DNA from: an uncultured Lachnospiraceae bacterium
Lineage (GTDB): Bacteria; Bacillota; Clostridia; Lachnospirales; Lachnospiraceae
Assembly: GCA_947648875.1 (NCBI GenBank)
Contig: CANSPM010000043.1
Location: forward strand, 1 to 32,782
Direction of reading: 5' to 3'
Length of the DNA: 32,782 bases
In this document: piece after piece, positions 24,483-32,735 of the stretch
Layout: the number at the start of each line of letters is the position of its first letter
How positions within the stretch are numbered: the stretch's first letter is position 1
Position numbers and translations under genes: made by a program
Notes under the pieces: generated by a model
The model's database searches: none
Told to the model about the DNA's origin: nothing
What the model saw: the letters and a program-made list of their open reading frames with translations, nothing else

Positions 24483-27299
24483 TCATGCCTCTTCTTTCTC
24501 CAGGCGCTGGATGGTCAGCGTATGAATCTGCGCGCCGCCCTCCGCAAAAAACAATCTCATATAATTGTGGGTGTTGGTGAATGCACCGCAGATCTGCTCC
24601 ACCTCCACAACTTCCCCCTCTGTACCGTTCAGTGTGATAGTTCCCTGCAATGTGCCGTTCACAAACAGAGAGACGGGCACCTGCGCAAGCCTGGGTGCGT
24701 CCACCTTTACTTTCAGACGAATAGCATACAGATGCCTGCCGCTGACCTCCAGCCCGCACAGAAACGCCTTTCCCTTGCCCGTGTCTATCTCTTTTCCGTC
24801 CAGTTCCAGCTTATCCTCAAGACGGTACCAGGCCAGATCAAAACACGCGGTTTCCTCTTCTCCCTGATTCTCCGCTGCCTCCAGCTCTTCCTGACAGAGG
24901 CGTCCCAGGCTCCTGTCCATGACGGCAGAGCGCATCAGCACCTTCAAAATATTCATGGCGCAAACCAGCAGATCCGAGCGTTTTAAGGTGCCGTCCGCAA
25001 GACATTTTTCCAGATTGTCCCCACCGGAATTATTCTCCGAGTCCTGCACCACCATATACACATCGTTCTGTCCCCGCACCATGGCCGCCAGATTCCCCCG
25101 GTCCGGAGCCTGCCCCTCGTCATTGATCATGGCCCACCAATCCGTCATAACCAACCCTTCATAACCCCATTCCTTCCGCAGAACGGTGGTCAGCAAGTCG
25201 TAATTTCCCGCCGTCCACAGGCCGTTGACGGCCCCGTAGGTGGTCATGATGGCATAGGCCCCGCCCTCTCTCACGGCGATCTCAAAGCCTTTCAGATAGA
25301 TCTCCCGCAGAGCCCGCTCGGAAATCACTGAATTGTAGAGACTGCGGTGAAATTCCTGGTTGTTGGCGGCAAAATGTTTTAAAGCCCCTGTAACCTGATA
25401 TTGCCCCATTCCACGGATCTGAGCGGCGGCCATCTTGCCTGTGAGCAGCGGGTCCTCCGAAAAATATTCAAAATTCCTGCCGTTGAGAGGATGTCTGTGA
25501 ATATTCATCCCGGGCCCCAACAGGATATCAATGCGATTCTTTCGCAGTTCCACCCCTTCCATCTCGTATAACTGCCGCACCAGTTCCTCGTCAAAACTAC
25601 AGGCCAGACAGGTGCCGTTGGGCAGGCAGAAGGCGTAAGTGCCGCAATCCATGCGGATGCCGGAGGGACCGTCCGCGCAACACCCGCAGGGAATCCCATA
25701 TTTCGCCAGCGAAGGCGTAACCCCGCCAAAGGCGGCCGCAGTCCCCGGCGTCACCTTGGGGGAGCACATACCCTCTCCCCGCACCAGACAACACAATTCA
25801 TCATCCTCAAGTTGGGCTGCAAAGGTCTCCAGAGAAACTTTGTTGTCATAGACGTCCGCCAGACGGTATCCCCTGTCCCCGGTGCAGGGCAGCTCCGGTT
25901 TCCCGCCTTCCCTGCTCCTCCGGGCCATACTGTAGGTGCGAAGAGGCGTTTTCTCCCAGGAAAGGACATAATTCTCTTCCAGAATCGTTTCCACTCCATC
26001 CGACTTTCCGCCGCCCCCTCTCTCCACCGCCGGTTTCATGCGATCGTATTCCTCCACGGGAGCCAGCGCTTCCGTACAACGCTCCAGAACCTCCGTCTCT
26101 TCAAGTTCCATGGCTCCCGCTAATTTCGCGCCCCTGACATCTCCTCCCACATAGAAACGATACGTCCCCGCCTCCAGCACATAGCAGGATTTATAGCCGG
26201 TGGCCCCGCTGTCATCATAGGACGCAAAAACGCTCTTCTCAACCTTTAGCACCATTTCCTGTTCTTCCCCGGGCGCGAGGCACCTCGTCTTGGCAAACCC
26301 GACCAGGCTGCGCAGAGGTTTACCCAGCTTTCCCTGCGGCGCGCCGACATACACCTGCACCACCTCTCTCCCCGGAAATGTGCCGGAATTCTTTACCCCT
26401 ACATGAAAAATGCAGCCGTCCGTGCCAGTCTCCATATGGCTTTGCATCACAAAAGAGGTATAGGATAAACCAAACCCAAAGGGATAGAGCACCTTCTTCC
26501 TGGCGGACGCAAAAGTCTCAAAATAGCGGTATCCCACATAGATATCCTCCACATATCTGTCTCCGTTATCGCCGCCAAAATCTGTGTGTGATGGATAATC
26601 CTCCACACGGCGGGCAATGGTATCCGCCAACTTGCCGCAGGGATTTACCCGCCCCATAAGAACGTCCGCCACTCCATGTCCGCCTTCCATACCGCCCTGC
26701 CACACATAGAGCACCGCCTGGGGATTGTAGGTTTCCACCCAGTTCATGTCCAGGATGCTGCCCACATTCAGCGCCACCACCACTCGATTGAAAGCGCCGC
26801 ACACACGCCCCAGCATCTCCTCTTCCTCATCGGAGAGATAAAAACTTCCCTTTTCCGCCCTGGCGTCCTTGTCCTCTCCCGCCGTGCGACCGATGATCAC
26901 CAGAGCCGTATCACTTTTTTCCGCGGCCTGTTTTACAATCTCCTCGCCAAGTGGCATCTCCTGCTGGCTCCAGGGCTCCTGGGCCCAGCCGCTGCCCTTG
27001 TCGAAAGGATGTTCCTTCAGCCAATCCCGATAAGTCTGCTCTAACTCACTGTTCAGAACGAGTTTTTCCTCTTTCAGGGCGTCCAGAATCCCCACCACAT
27101 ATCGGGTGTTGATCATACCTCCGGAACCTGTGCCGCTCTTATAATAGTCAAACTGTATTCGTCCGAAAACCGCCAGACGCTCCCCCTCTTTCAGCGGGAG
27201 TACATTGCCGTCGTTTTTCAGCAAAACTGTCCCTTCCGCCGCCGCCTTTCTCGCCATCCGGGCATAAGCATCCCAGTCTATCGCAAACCTGTTTCCCAT
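24483..27299 (-). CDS. Beta-glucosidase-like glycoside hydrolase, family 3, permuted domain order
   Basis: Encodes 938 residues without signal peptide, so cytoplasmic. The domain order is inverted relative to most GH3: first the alpha/beta sandwich (about 10-280, starting AAEGTVLLKNDGNVLPL and ending YPFGFGLSYTSF), then a fibronectin III-like domain (about 290-400), then the TIM barrel (about 480-800), and a C-terminal beta domain (about 820-935). The barrel carries ADGPSGIRMD, GPGMNIHRHPLNGRNFEYFSEDP, KHFAANNQE and the nucleophile Asp720 in VMTDWW. This order is known from Ruminococcus albus and Butyrivibrio beta-glucosidases. It probably cleaves imported short beta-glucosides; the exact sugar is unknown. 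The start at 27299 has GGAGGTTTAAAGAAG upstream. No transporter is next to it. Confidence 0.93.
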   Translation of the reverse strand: MGNRFAIDWDAYARMARKAAAEGTVLLKNDGNVLPLKEGERLAVFGRIQFDYYKSGTGSGGMINTRYVVGILDALKEEKLVLNSELEQTYRDWLKEHPFDKGSGWAQEPWSQQEMPLGEEIVKQAAEKSDTALVIIGRTAGEDKDARAEKGSFYLSDEEEEMLGRVCGAFNRVVVALNVGSILDMNWVETYNPQAVLYVWQGGMEGGHGVADVLMGRVNPCGKLADTIARRVEDYPSHTDFGGDNGDRYVEDIYVGYRYFETFASARKKVLYPFGFGLSYTSFVMQSHMETGTDGCIFHVGVKNSGTFPGREVVQVYVGAPQGKLGKPLRSLVGFAKTRCLAPGEEQEMVLKVEKSVFASYDDSGATGYKSCYVLEAGTYRFYVGGDVRGAKLAGAMELEETEVLERCTEALAPVEEYDRMKPAVERGGGGKSDGVETILEENYVLSWEKTPLRTYSMARRSREGGKPELPCTGDRGYRLADVYDNKVSLETFAAQLEDDELCCLVRGEGMCSPKVTPGTAAAFGGVTPSLAKYGIPCGCCADGPSGIRMDCGTYAFCLPNGTCLACSFDEELVRQLYEMEGVELRKNRIDILLGPGMNIHRHPLNGRNFEYFSEDPLLTGKMAAAQIRGMGQYQVTGALKHFAANNQEFHRSLYNSVISERALREIYLKGFEIAVREGGAYAIMTTYGAVNGLWTAGNYDLLTTVLRKEWGYEGLVMTDWWAMINDEGQAPDRGNLAAMVRGQNDVYMVVQDSENNSGGDNLEKCLADGTLKRSDLLVCAMNILKVLMRSAVMDRSLGRLCQEELEAAENQGEEETACFDLAWYRLEDKLELDGKEIDTGKGKAFLCGLEVSGRHLYAIRLKVKVDAPRLAQVPVSLFVNGTLQGTITLNGTEGEVVEVEQICGAFTNTHNYMRLFFAEGGAQIHTLTIQRLEKEEA

Positions 27300-27372
27300 C
27301 TTCTTTAAACCTCCTATTGGATCATCCTACATAGTGTCACCGGCAAACGTCTCTGGCTTCTATACCGCCCGC

Positions 27373-28287
27373 TTATGTCAGCACCGCCTTTATACTCCGA
27401 TAAAAAACGGCATAATCCTGCCCCTCCGACAAGCCGGACACGCCCCCGTCCCCTGCTTCAATCACAATCCACTCTCCGTCTTCCCTCTCTGCAAAATCTA
27501 TTGTGTAAAAAGAACCCGGCGGCAGGATATGCTTTCCTTTTTCTTTCATATGCCAAAGAGGGCTTTCGGCGTGGCACTGCTCCGTATTGGAAAATAAGCC
27601 GCAAAATATTTTCGCAAGTTCTCGAGGCAGTTCGGCGGCATATAGGGGTTGCAGAGAGTTCCTGCTCACGGACAGAATCTGCCCGCTCAGATAAAACACC
27701 CGGTACTCATTGGTACGCCCGCCGTACCTTTTCAGTCTCACATACTGTTTTGCCTGTATTCCCCCAGTGAGCAATTCCCCTCGAATTTCATAGAAACGCT
27801 CCATCCACCTCTCAAACTCTTCCTGGGTGACATCCCGGTCAAAATACGCTGGAAAATCTGTATTCTTGGCGGATTTGACATAATCTTTGATCAGAAATTC
27901 CCCAAGTTCGCCCCGAATCTCCTCCACATCCATCCGGGCATGCAGAGGGAAAAAAAGCGTCTTGGGTGTATACTTTTCCAGATCCTTGTACACATTGGGG
28001 AAGATATGCATGGTCTCATACTGATCAGGAGAAGTAAACAGGGACAATCCCATCTCCGACAGTTTGTCGTAAAAAGACCGATACTCTTCCGGCTTCATCA
28101 TCCAGCCCCGGTACAGGGACAGTCCCGACGCTTCCCCATACAGTTGTATCTCCCCGTCCCCATCCCATAGCTGCTGATGAAACAACACCACAGTCAGTCC
28201 TGCCTCCAAAGCCGCCTCCGCTTCTCTCTCAAATGCTTCATCCACTCTCCTGCCATTTCCGTAGCCGGAGGGAAATAAGATTGTCAT
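27373..28287 (-). CDS. ATP-grasp domain protein (R2K clade-like)
   Basis: Encodes 304 residues, soluble. The C-terminal part shows an ATP-grasp pattern: a central LIKDYVKSAK (the conserved Lys region), QYVRLKRYGGRTNEYRVFYLSG, and EWIVIEAGDGGVSGLSEGQD near the end, which holds the metal-binding acidic residue and the Gly-rich segment of R2K-clade ATP-grasp proteins (related to DUF4343). These are thought to ligate or modify RNA or peptides in conflict or phage settings; the substrate is unknown. The start at 28287 has GAGAGG upstream. It precedes the GH3 gene by 73 bp on the same strand, but a shared function is not evident. Confidence 0.72.
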   Translation of the reverse strand: MTILFPSGYGNGRRVDEAFEREAEAALEAGLTVVLFHQQLWDGDGEIQLYGEASGLSLYRGWMMKPEEYRSFYDKLSEMGLSLFTSPDQYETMHIFPNVYKDLEKYTPKTLFFPLHARMDVEEIRGELGEFLIKDYVKSAKNTDFPAYFDRDVTQEEFERWMERFYEIRGELLTGGIQAKQYVRLKRYGGRTNEYRVFYLSGQILSVSRNSLQPLYAAELPRELAKIFCGLFSNTEQCHAESPLWHMKEKGKHILPPGSFYTIDFAEREDGEWIVIEAGDGGVSGLSEGQDYAVFYRSIKAVLT

Positions 28288-28342
28288 AGCCTACCTCTCC
28301 CTGTCCGCCTCATTTCATACTCTTCCTGTTCGACCGCCTTGG

Positions 28343-28388
28343 CATCCTGACATGGCTCACCCTTAATTTGGGTAGCACGTCAGGGATG
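28343..28388. repeat. Large imperfect inverted repeat at the end of the DUF1801 gene
   Basis: Outer arms CATCCTGAC (28343-28351) and GTCAGGGATG (28379-28388) pair with one bulge. Inside, GCTCACCC and GGGTAGC pair around TTAATTT. It covers the stop codon of the DUF1801 gene. It has no U-tract in either direction, so a standard terminator is unlikely. Confidence 0.55.
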
Positions 28389-28856
28389 TTTCCCTGTCTC
28401 ATAACACCATCTTGCTATATCCGCTATCAGTTCCAGTGGAATGGGTTTGCTGTATAAAAACTGAATGCTTCCCTTGCTGGTCTTGTACTCTTTCAGGCGG
28501 TCCGCAAATTCCTCCACAGCCTCCGTTCCCGGATACAAACCCACATGATTCTTAAATCCCGCAAAATGAATAATATTGTGACTTTTCCAAAATGTGGGCA
28601 TACTCCAGGAAATTTTTTCTTCCGCCTCCGGAATGGCTCTGTGGACAGCGTCCCGCACGGACTGTAGGTAGGGGCGCAGATTCTCCGGCTGGGCGGCAAT
28701 ATATTCATCCACTGTCTTCGGTTTCTGGCCGCAGTAATGGCTCTGATTTCGCCTTGCAAATGCTCGACCGCATTGGGGACAAGTCCAGCCGACCTTTTCC
28801 TGATCTACCGGCTGTACCGTATTTTTCCCCGCTTTCCCGCGCTCTACATCCGCCAT
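28380..28856 (-). CDS. DUF1801 (YdhG-like) protein with N-terminal zinc ribbon
   Basis: Encodes 158 residues. The start at 28856 (MADVERGKAG) is chosen because AAGGAGGCATAGTGGT lies upstream; the frame is open further up. A short Cys/His ribbon WTCPQCGRAF..SHYCG (Cys26, Cys29, His40, Cys42) precedes the DUF1801 domain, recognisable by TVDEYIAAQP..RPYLQSVRDAVHRAIPEAEEKISWSMPTF and the final IRFLYSKPIP-like text (here IQFLYSKPIPLELI). The domain is a small iron-chaperone-like (frataxin-like) fold of unclear role. It follows a GNAT gene by 31 bp, so the two are probably co-transcribed. Confidence 0.87.
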   Translation of the reverse strand: MADVERGKAGKNTVQPVDQEKVGWTCPQCGRAFARRNQSHYCGQKPKTVDEYIAAQPENLRPYLQSVRDAVHRAIPEAEEKISWSMPTFWKSHNIIHFAGFKNHVGLYPGTEAVEEFADRLKEYKTSKGSIQFLYSKPIPLELIADIARWCYETGKHP

Positions 28857-28887
28857 ACCACTATGCCTCCTTTTCCTGCTCCCTTTT

Positions 28888-29358
28888 TTATAATCCTGAA
28901 AATTCCATATTAATAGATTTTTCCGTGAAACCATACTTTTCATACATGGCCCTGGCCGCGGCGTTTTTGGCGTTGACCTGTAATTCCAGGCCGTCAAATT
29001 GTCCCTCTCGGCACAGTCCCAGCACATAATCGAACAGCTTATGGCCGATGCCCCGTCCTCTGTACCCTTCCTCCACCGCCATGGAATCTACAAACAGCAC
29101 TTTGCGCTCTCGCATGGGTCCCCCGGAAATATGGCGTACAAGACAGATTAGCAGTCCCACCGTCTCCCCCTCCAGATCCGCCACCAATATCTGCTTCCGG
29201 GTCAGGTGTTCCTGATACATATCATAGGGCAGCAAGGGATCCATATCCCTGTAAATGTCCGGCCTCCAATGCACATGCATAGTATGCACCTGTCTCATGA
29301 TCCGCTCCACAGACTTATAGTCCTGGTCTGTGGCCAAACGTATTGTAACCCTATCCAT
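28888..29358 (-). CDS. GNAT family N-acetyltransferase
   Basis: Encodes 156 residues. The start at 29358 (MDRVTIRLA) has AAAGGACACAAC upstream; the frame is open to 29652 but without support. One GNAT domain: VTIRLATDQDYKSVERIM is the first strand and helix, FVDSMAVEEGYRGRGIGHKLF gives the acetyl-CoA loop (R-G-R-G-I-G), and NAKNAAARAMYEKYGFTEKS is the C-terminal motif. The substrate is unknown. Confidence 0.9.
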   Translation of the reverse strand: MDRVTIRLATDQDYKSVERIMRQVHTMHVHWRPDIYRDMDPLLPYDMYQEHLTRKQILVADLEGETVGLLICLVRHISGGPMRERKVLFVDSMAVEEGYRGRGIGHKLFDYVLGLCREGQFDGLELQVNAKNAAARAMYEKYGFTEKSINMEFSGL

Positions 29359-29420
29359 GTTGTGTCCTTTCTTTTCCACGGGGATTTGAATCCGGCTTAA
29401 GAAAACTACGGCTTCCATTC

Positions 29421-30518
29421 TCAGAATCCAATCTTCATCGACTCTCCATTCACATAAATCCCTTCCGAGAGTGTGAGCGGCAGTTTTTGTTCCGCCGTAT
29501 AGCCCAGGGTTTCCCCGCTGCGCAAAACCGCGCCCTGCTGTATGAGATAGGAGGAAATATTGTACATCAACTCCAGCACATCCGAAGGAGACTGGCGGCT
29601 GCCGATCACCTCCAACTCTACTTTCCCGAAAGAACGCAGGCCGTTGGTCCAACTGCTGACTCCTTTTTCATCCCGATACAGTCCCACAAAGACCAAATCC
29701 ATCATGGGAAACTCTCCCGCCTTCATGACCATCGCCGTCTGAATGTAATTCTCCGGCAGCCAGACCGTACCGCAAGTGTAAATTCCCAGCGCATTGGATG
29801 TTTTCAGACAGGCAGCGGCTATCTTGACAAAAAGTTTCCCCGCGTCAATCGGGGCAGAATCCCTGCGGATCACAGCTACCAACAGATGCGCCACGTGGGC
29901 TTGGGCTGCGGCCAGAGACGCTTCTCTGGTAAGATAGTTACTGTTGGCCCAATACTCCGCCTCACCGTCGGGCACTTTCGCCTCCATCAGGCCAATTGTG
30001 ACCAACATGCCCTCCTCTTCAAAGACAATGGTATTGTCATCGCTGTCCGGATGCCCGGACTCTTTGGGACATTCAATCCCCCAGTCCGCCCTGAGTGTCT
30101 TCCGAAACGCCTCTGCCTGAAACTCCGGGGTGGACAGTAACACAAATCCCACAAACCCACTTTTGTTTTGTGTTTCGTTCCCGTCGTCTTTCCCCTGCTG
30201 ACCGGCCTGGTCACTCCAATATTGACGGATTTTTTCTACCATCGCCACACATTTTTCCTGTGCCGTGGCGGGATCATAGGCCTCCATTTCGCTGTAAACA
30301 TGGCCGCAATGGCCCAGACCCTCCCCCTCATAGCCTCCGCACACCGCCACTTTCCAGGAACTGAAAACAGATTTCTTAAACCTGAAAATGTAATAACGCA
30401 GGCCATGCAGTTCAAATGTCCCCGCAATCTCAAGTTTCGCGGGCTTTGTACCCAATTCCTGCGGGTGGGATAGCCATTCTCCCATCACCGCCGTAGCGTA
30501 TTTTTCCTGTTCGGTCAT
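29421..30518 (-). CDS. DUF4261 domain protein
   Basis: Encodes 365 residues, soluble. The N-terminal 110 residues form a separate small domain (GTFELHGLRYYIFRFKKSVFSSWKV), followed by a polar linker (about 103-118). The C-terminal part (about 120-362) fits DUF4261: FVLLSTPEFQ, IVFEEEGMLVTIGLMEAKVP, AQAHVAHLLVAVI, ALGIYTCGTVWLPENYIQ and EVIGSRQSPSDVLELMYNI. DUF4261 proteins are often found as suspected immunity proteins in toxin clusters. No toxin gene is visible nearby. The start at 30518 has AGAGGACAAACAAA upstream. Confidence 0.78.
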   Translation of the reverse strand: MTEQEKYATAVMGEWLSHPQELGTKPAKLEIAGTFELHGLRYYIFRFKKSVFSSWKVAVCGGYEGEGLGHCGHVYSEMEAYDPATAQEKCVAMVEKIRQYWSDQAGQQGKDDGNETQNKSGFVGFVLLSTPEFQAEAFRKTLRADWGIECPKESGHPDSDDNTIVFEEEGMLVTIGLMEAKVPDGEAEYWANSNYLTREASLAAAQAHVAHLLVAVIRRDSAPIDAGKLFVKIAAACLKTSNALGIYTCGTVWLPENYIQTAMVMKAGEFPMMDLVFVGLYRDEKGVSSWTNGLRSFGKVELEVIGSRQSPSDVLELMYNISSYLIQQGAVLRSGETLGYTAEQKLPLTLSEGIYVNGESMKIGF

Positions 30519-30586
30519 TTTGTTTGTCCTCTCAATTTATATGATGAATCCGGCAGTCCGTCTGATTCTGTCGGCTTATTCCGTTC

Positions 30587-30928
30587 TCAGGCAGAAAACG
30601 CGCCAATAACCTGAATCTTGCCTATAATATGCCGATTAAATGTCTCCAGCTCCTCCGCCGGCACCCACAGTTCCTGATGATAGCCGGCCCCGACGGTATG
30701 AATCTCAAACTGCTCCAGATAAGTGTCCTCCACCTCAAACCTGGTCACATACCCCCTGTGATCGGCATTGTATTTCACATTCCACTGCGCTGCGATCTCC
30801 GTTGCGTATCTCTCGTTGAAAACGGGATAAAAAATGGGTTGTGACGGCAGTCTGGGCGGAAATTCCCTATAGTCGCTCTCCACAATCAACTTAAGCTCCT
30901 CTGTGCCCACCGGTCTGTACATAATCAT
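30587..30928 (-). CDS. Small protein commonly annotated 'ADP-ribosylation/crystallin J1'
   Basis: Encodes 113 residues. The pattern YRPVGTEELKLI..FPPRLP.QPIFYPV, then GYVTRFEV, VGAGYHQELWVPAEELETFN and IIGKIQVIGAF is that of a small family often labelled ADP-ribosylation/crystallin J1, although it lacks the ADP-ribosylglycohydrolase domain the name suggests. The function is unknown. The start at 30928 has GGAGGAATTAACGAA upstream; a second ATG lies two codons later. It is followed by the DUF4261 gene 68 bp downstream on the same strand. Confidence 0.78.
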   Translation of the reverse strand: MIMYRPVGTEELKLIVESDYREFPPRLPSQPIFYPVFNERYATEIAAQWNVKYNADHRGYVTRFEVEDTYLEQFEIHTVGAGYHQELWVPAEELETFNRHIIGKIQVIGAFSA

Positions 30929-30991
30929 TTCGTTAATTCCTCCGCGTTGTACCCTGACTATCAGTTCATCAAAACATTGGACAGTACCCGA

Positions 30992-31474
30992 TCACACAAG
31001 ACTTTTTTCCAAATACCCACATGTGAAAGGAAAAAAATCAAATTTCTCCGTCCTCACATGCACTGCGCCGTAAGCCTCGTACCATCGCTTAAGCTGCTCG
31101 TTTTCCTCCACGATACCGATAATCGTCTTTCTACATCCCAATTCCAGGGCCTGCGCGAAAGCATGTTCCAAAAGCTGCTCGCCGATCTGCCGATGTCGAT
31201 ACCCAGGCAGCACACATAGATTGTTTAATTCACATTTTTGCTCCCCTTGCAGATGCAGGGAGTAATAACCCACAATCTCCCCCTCCTCTTCCCATACATA
31301 CATGGGGCGCCCCTCCTGGCGCTGCCACATCAACCGCTCCCTGGTGGTAGCAAAGGCCGTAAACCGGGGGGCGTTTTCTTTGGTAATGCCAAAATCTTCC
31401 GCCACGGTGATAAAGCTGTCCCTGATTACCTGCACACATTTGTCGATTTCTTCAGTCTTCATCTGTCTGATCAT
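30992..31474 (-). CDS. GNAT family N-acetyltransferase with an altered acetyl-CoA loop
   Basis: Encodes 160 residues. The start at 31474 (MIRQMKTEE) is chosen because AGGAGGGAACAG lies upstream; an ATG at 31498 lies before that site. One GNAT domain with NNLCVLPGYRHRQIGEQLLEHA. The usual R-x-x-G-x-G loop reads R-H-R-Q-I-G, so the first Gly is Gln, which may alter acetyl-CoA binding. LGCRKTIIGIVEENEQLKRWYEAYGA is the normal C-terminal motif. A TATAAT lies at 31507-31512 at the right distance for a promoter. Confidence 0.88.
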   Translation of the reverse strand: MIRQMKTEEIDKCVQVIRDSFITVAEDFGITKENAPRFTAFATTRERLMWQRQEGRPMYVWEEEGEIVGYYSLHLQGEQKCELNNLCVLPGYRHRQIGEQLLEHAFAQALELGCRKTIIGIVEENEQLKRWYEAYGAVHVRTEKFDFFPFTCGYLEKSLV

Positions 31475-31506
31475 CTGTTCCCTCCTGAACATTTGCATCT
31501 GTCCGC

Positions 31507-31512
31507 ATTATA
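31507..31512 (-). promoter_or_regulatory. Candidate -10 element for the GNAT gene at 30992-31474
   Basis: A perfect TATAAT on the minus strand would start transcription near 31500, leaving about 25 bases that include the ribosome binding site. No good -35 is seen at 16-18 bases, so this is a partial promoter. Confidence 0.4.
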
Positions 31513-31533
31513 GGAATAACCCAAGCGAAACAT

Positions 31534-31548
31534 TTGCCGCGCCGGCAA
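31534..31548 (-). terminator. Short hairpin downstream of the YdeI-like gene
   Basis: TTGCCG-GCG-CGGCAA (6-bp perfect arms, GC-rich) lies 37 bp after the stop of the YdeI/OmdA gene and is followed on the minus strand by ATGTTTCGCTT. The T-tract is broken, so it may be a weak terminator or an operator for the next gene. Confidence 0.35.
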
Positions 31549-31584
31549 TATGATTTAGTGGGCGTTTTCAAATGCCTGACGATA

Positions 31585-32145
31585 TCACATGGGTTTCAGA
31601 TTTTTATGGAGCCTATCCACCATCCATTTCATGCGTTTTTCCCGACCGGCCTCCGTCTTAGCATCAAAATATGCACGCGTATAGGTCTTTTGCACCGATA
31701 AGGACATGGCCTTAAAATTTGTACAGGCAGGTTCGTATCCTTCCAGCAGGGAAGTAACCTGGGCAATCTGTTCCTCTGTTATCGCCGCGGATTTTGGAGC
31801 GTCCCACTGACCGTTTATCCTGGCTTCCTCTATTTTTTTCCTGCCAAACTCGGTCATAAGTCCCCGCTCCTCAAGGCTTTGCGCCAGCGCCTTATTTTTC
31901 TCAGACCACTTGCTCTTCTCCCTGCGCATGGAAAAATATTTCTGATATGTTTTATCGTCTATACTCTGCATCTGTCCGTCAATCCAGCCAAAGCAAAGAG
32001 CCTCTTCCAGTGCTTCCCCGGCCTTGATTGTTTTGGGGCCGCCGGATTTACCAAACAAAAGCCACACGCCAACTTCCGACAGGCAATGGTCAAACAGCCA
32101 TTTTCTAAACGCCTCTCTGTCTGCAAATTCCAATAGATCACTCAT
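31585..32145 (-). CDS. YdeI/OmpD-associated (OmdA) family protein
   Basis: Encodes 186 residues. The start at 32145 (MSDLLEFADREAF) has GGGAGGGATATCGCC upstream. Family marks: REAFRKWLFDHC..EVGVWLLFGK, ALCFGWIDGQMQSIDDKTY, FSMRREKSKWSEKNKALAQ and the C-terminal SVQKTYTRAYFDAKTEAGREKR. The C-terminus is the bacteriocin-protection/OmdA domain. In E. coli YdeI is linked to resistance to polymyxin B and stress; here the role is unknown. It follows the GNAT gene at 32175 by 29 bp, likely one transcript. Confidence 0.9.
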   Translation of the reverse strand: MSDLLEFADREAFRKWLFDHCLSEVGVWLLFGKSGGPKTIKAGEALEEALCFGWIDGQMQSIDDKTYQKYFSMRREKSKWSEKNKALAQSLEERGLMTEFGRKKIEEARINGQWDAPKSAAITEEQIAQVTSLLEGYEPACTNFKAMSLSVQKTYTRAYFDAKTEAGREKRMKWMVDRLHKNLKPM

Positions 32146-32174
32146 GGCGATATCCCTCCCTGCGTATATCCGTT

Positions 32175-32723
32175 TTAAAGTACCTTCATCATCCATATAC
32201 AATCCGCATAGCTACCGTCTCTGTACTTCATGTTATGGGGAAAGATTCCATACCGTTTAAATCCCAGCTTTTCATAGAGATGCAATGCCGCCTGATTGGC
32301 AGATACCACATCCAGTTCCGCCTGTTCGTACCCCATCTGCCTTGCTGCCTCCAGCGCTGTCTCCATCATCTTTCTGCCGATTCCCCTGCCGCAGTATTCC
32401 TGATACAGGGCAATGGCCACTTCACACCTGTGAGCCCATCGGGCCATGCCGCCTGCTGCCATAACGGAACAATTCCCCACATGCTTTTTTCCGTCAAAGC
32501 AAAGCAACATCAACTCCCGCTTATCCTCTTCCTTTTCCTGTATAAATCTCTCTTCCTGCTCCACGGAAAGCGTCACTTCCTCTGGCTCCCGAAGCAGATA
32601 GGGCGTCTCTTTGGCAGTCTGCCTAAGATACGCCACAAGCTGAAACGCATCCTCCCTGCGCGCGCTGCGCAGAATATACTCCTTTCCGGATATGACCACA
32701 TATTGTTCTTCCAAAAATGCCAT
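32175..32723 (-). CDS. GNAT family N-acetyltransferase
   Basis: Encodes 182 residues from ATG 32723. One GNAT domain: EYILRSARREDAFQLVAYL, then EVAIALYQEYCGRGIGRKMMETAL (acetyl-CoA loop) and ELDVVSANQAALHLYEKLGFKRYG. The ending (HNMKYRDGSYADCIWMMKVL) is typical of the YjdJ/PhnO-like small GNATs of Firmicutes. The ribosome binding site is weak (GAAGAG about 13 bases upstream). A GTG at codon 9, with GGAAGAAC just before it, is an alternative start that still gives a complete domain. First gene of a likely pair with the YdeI-like gene. Confidence 0.88.
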   Translation of the reverse strand: MAFLEEQYVVISGKEYILRSARREDAFQLVAYLRQTAKETPYLLREPEEVTLSVEQEERFIQEKEEDKRELMLLCFDGKKHVGNCSVMAAGGMARWAHRCEVAIALYQEYCGRGIGRKMMETALEAARQMGYEQAELDVVSANQAALHLYEKLGFKRYGIFPHNMKYRDGSYADCIWMMKVL

Positions 32724-32735
32724 AATATTTTTGGC

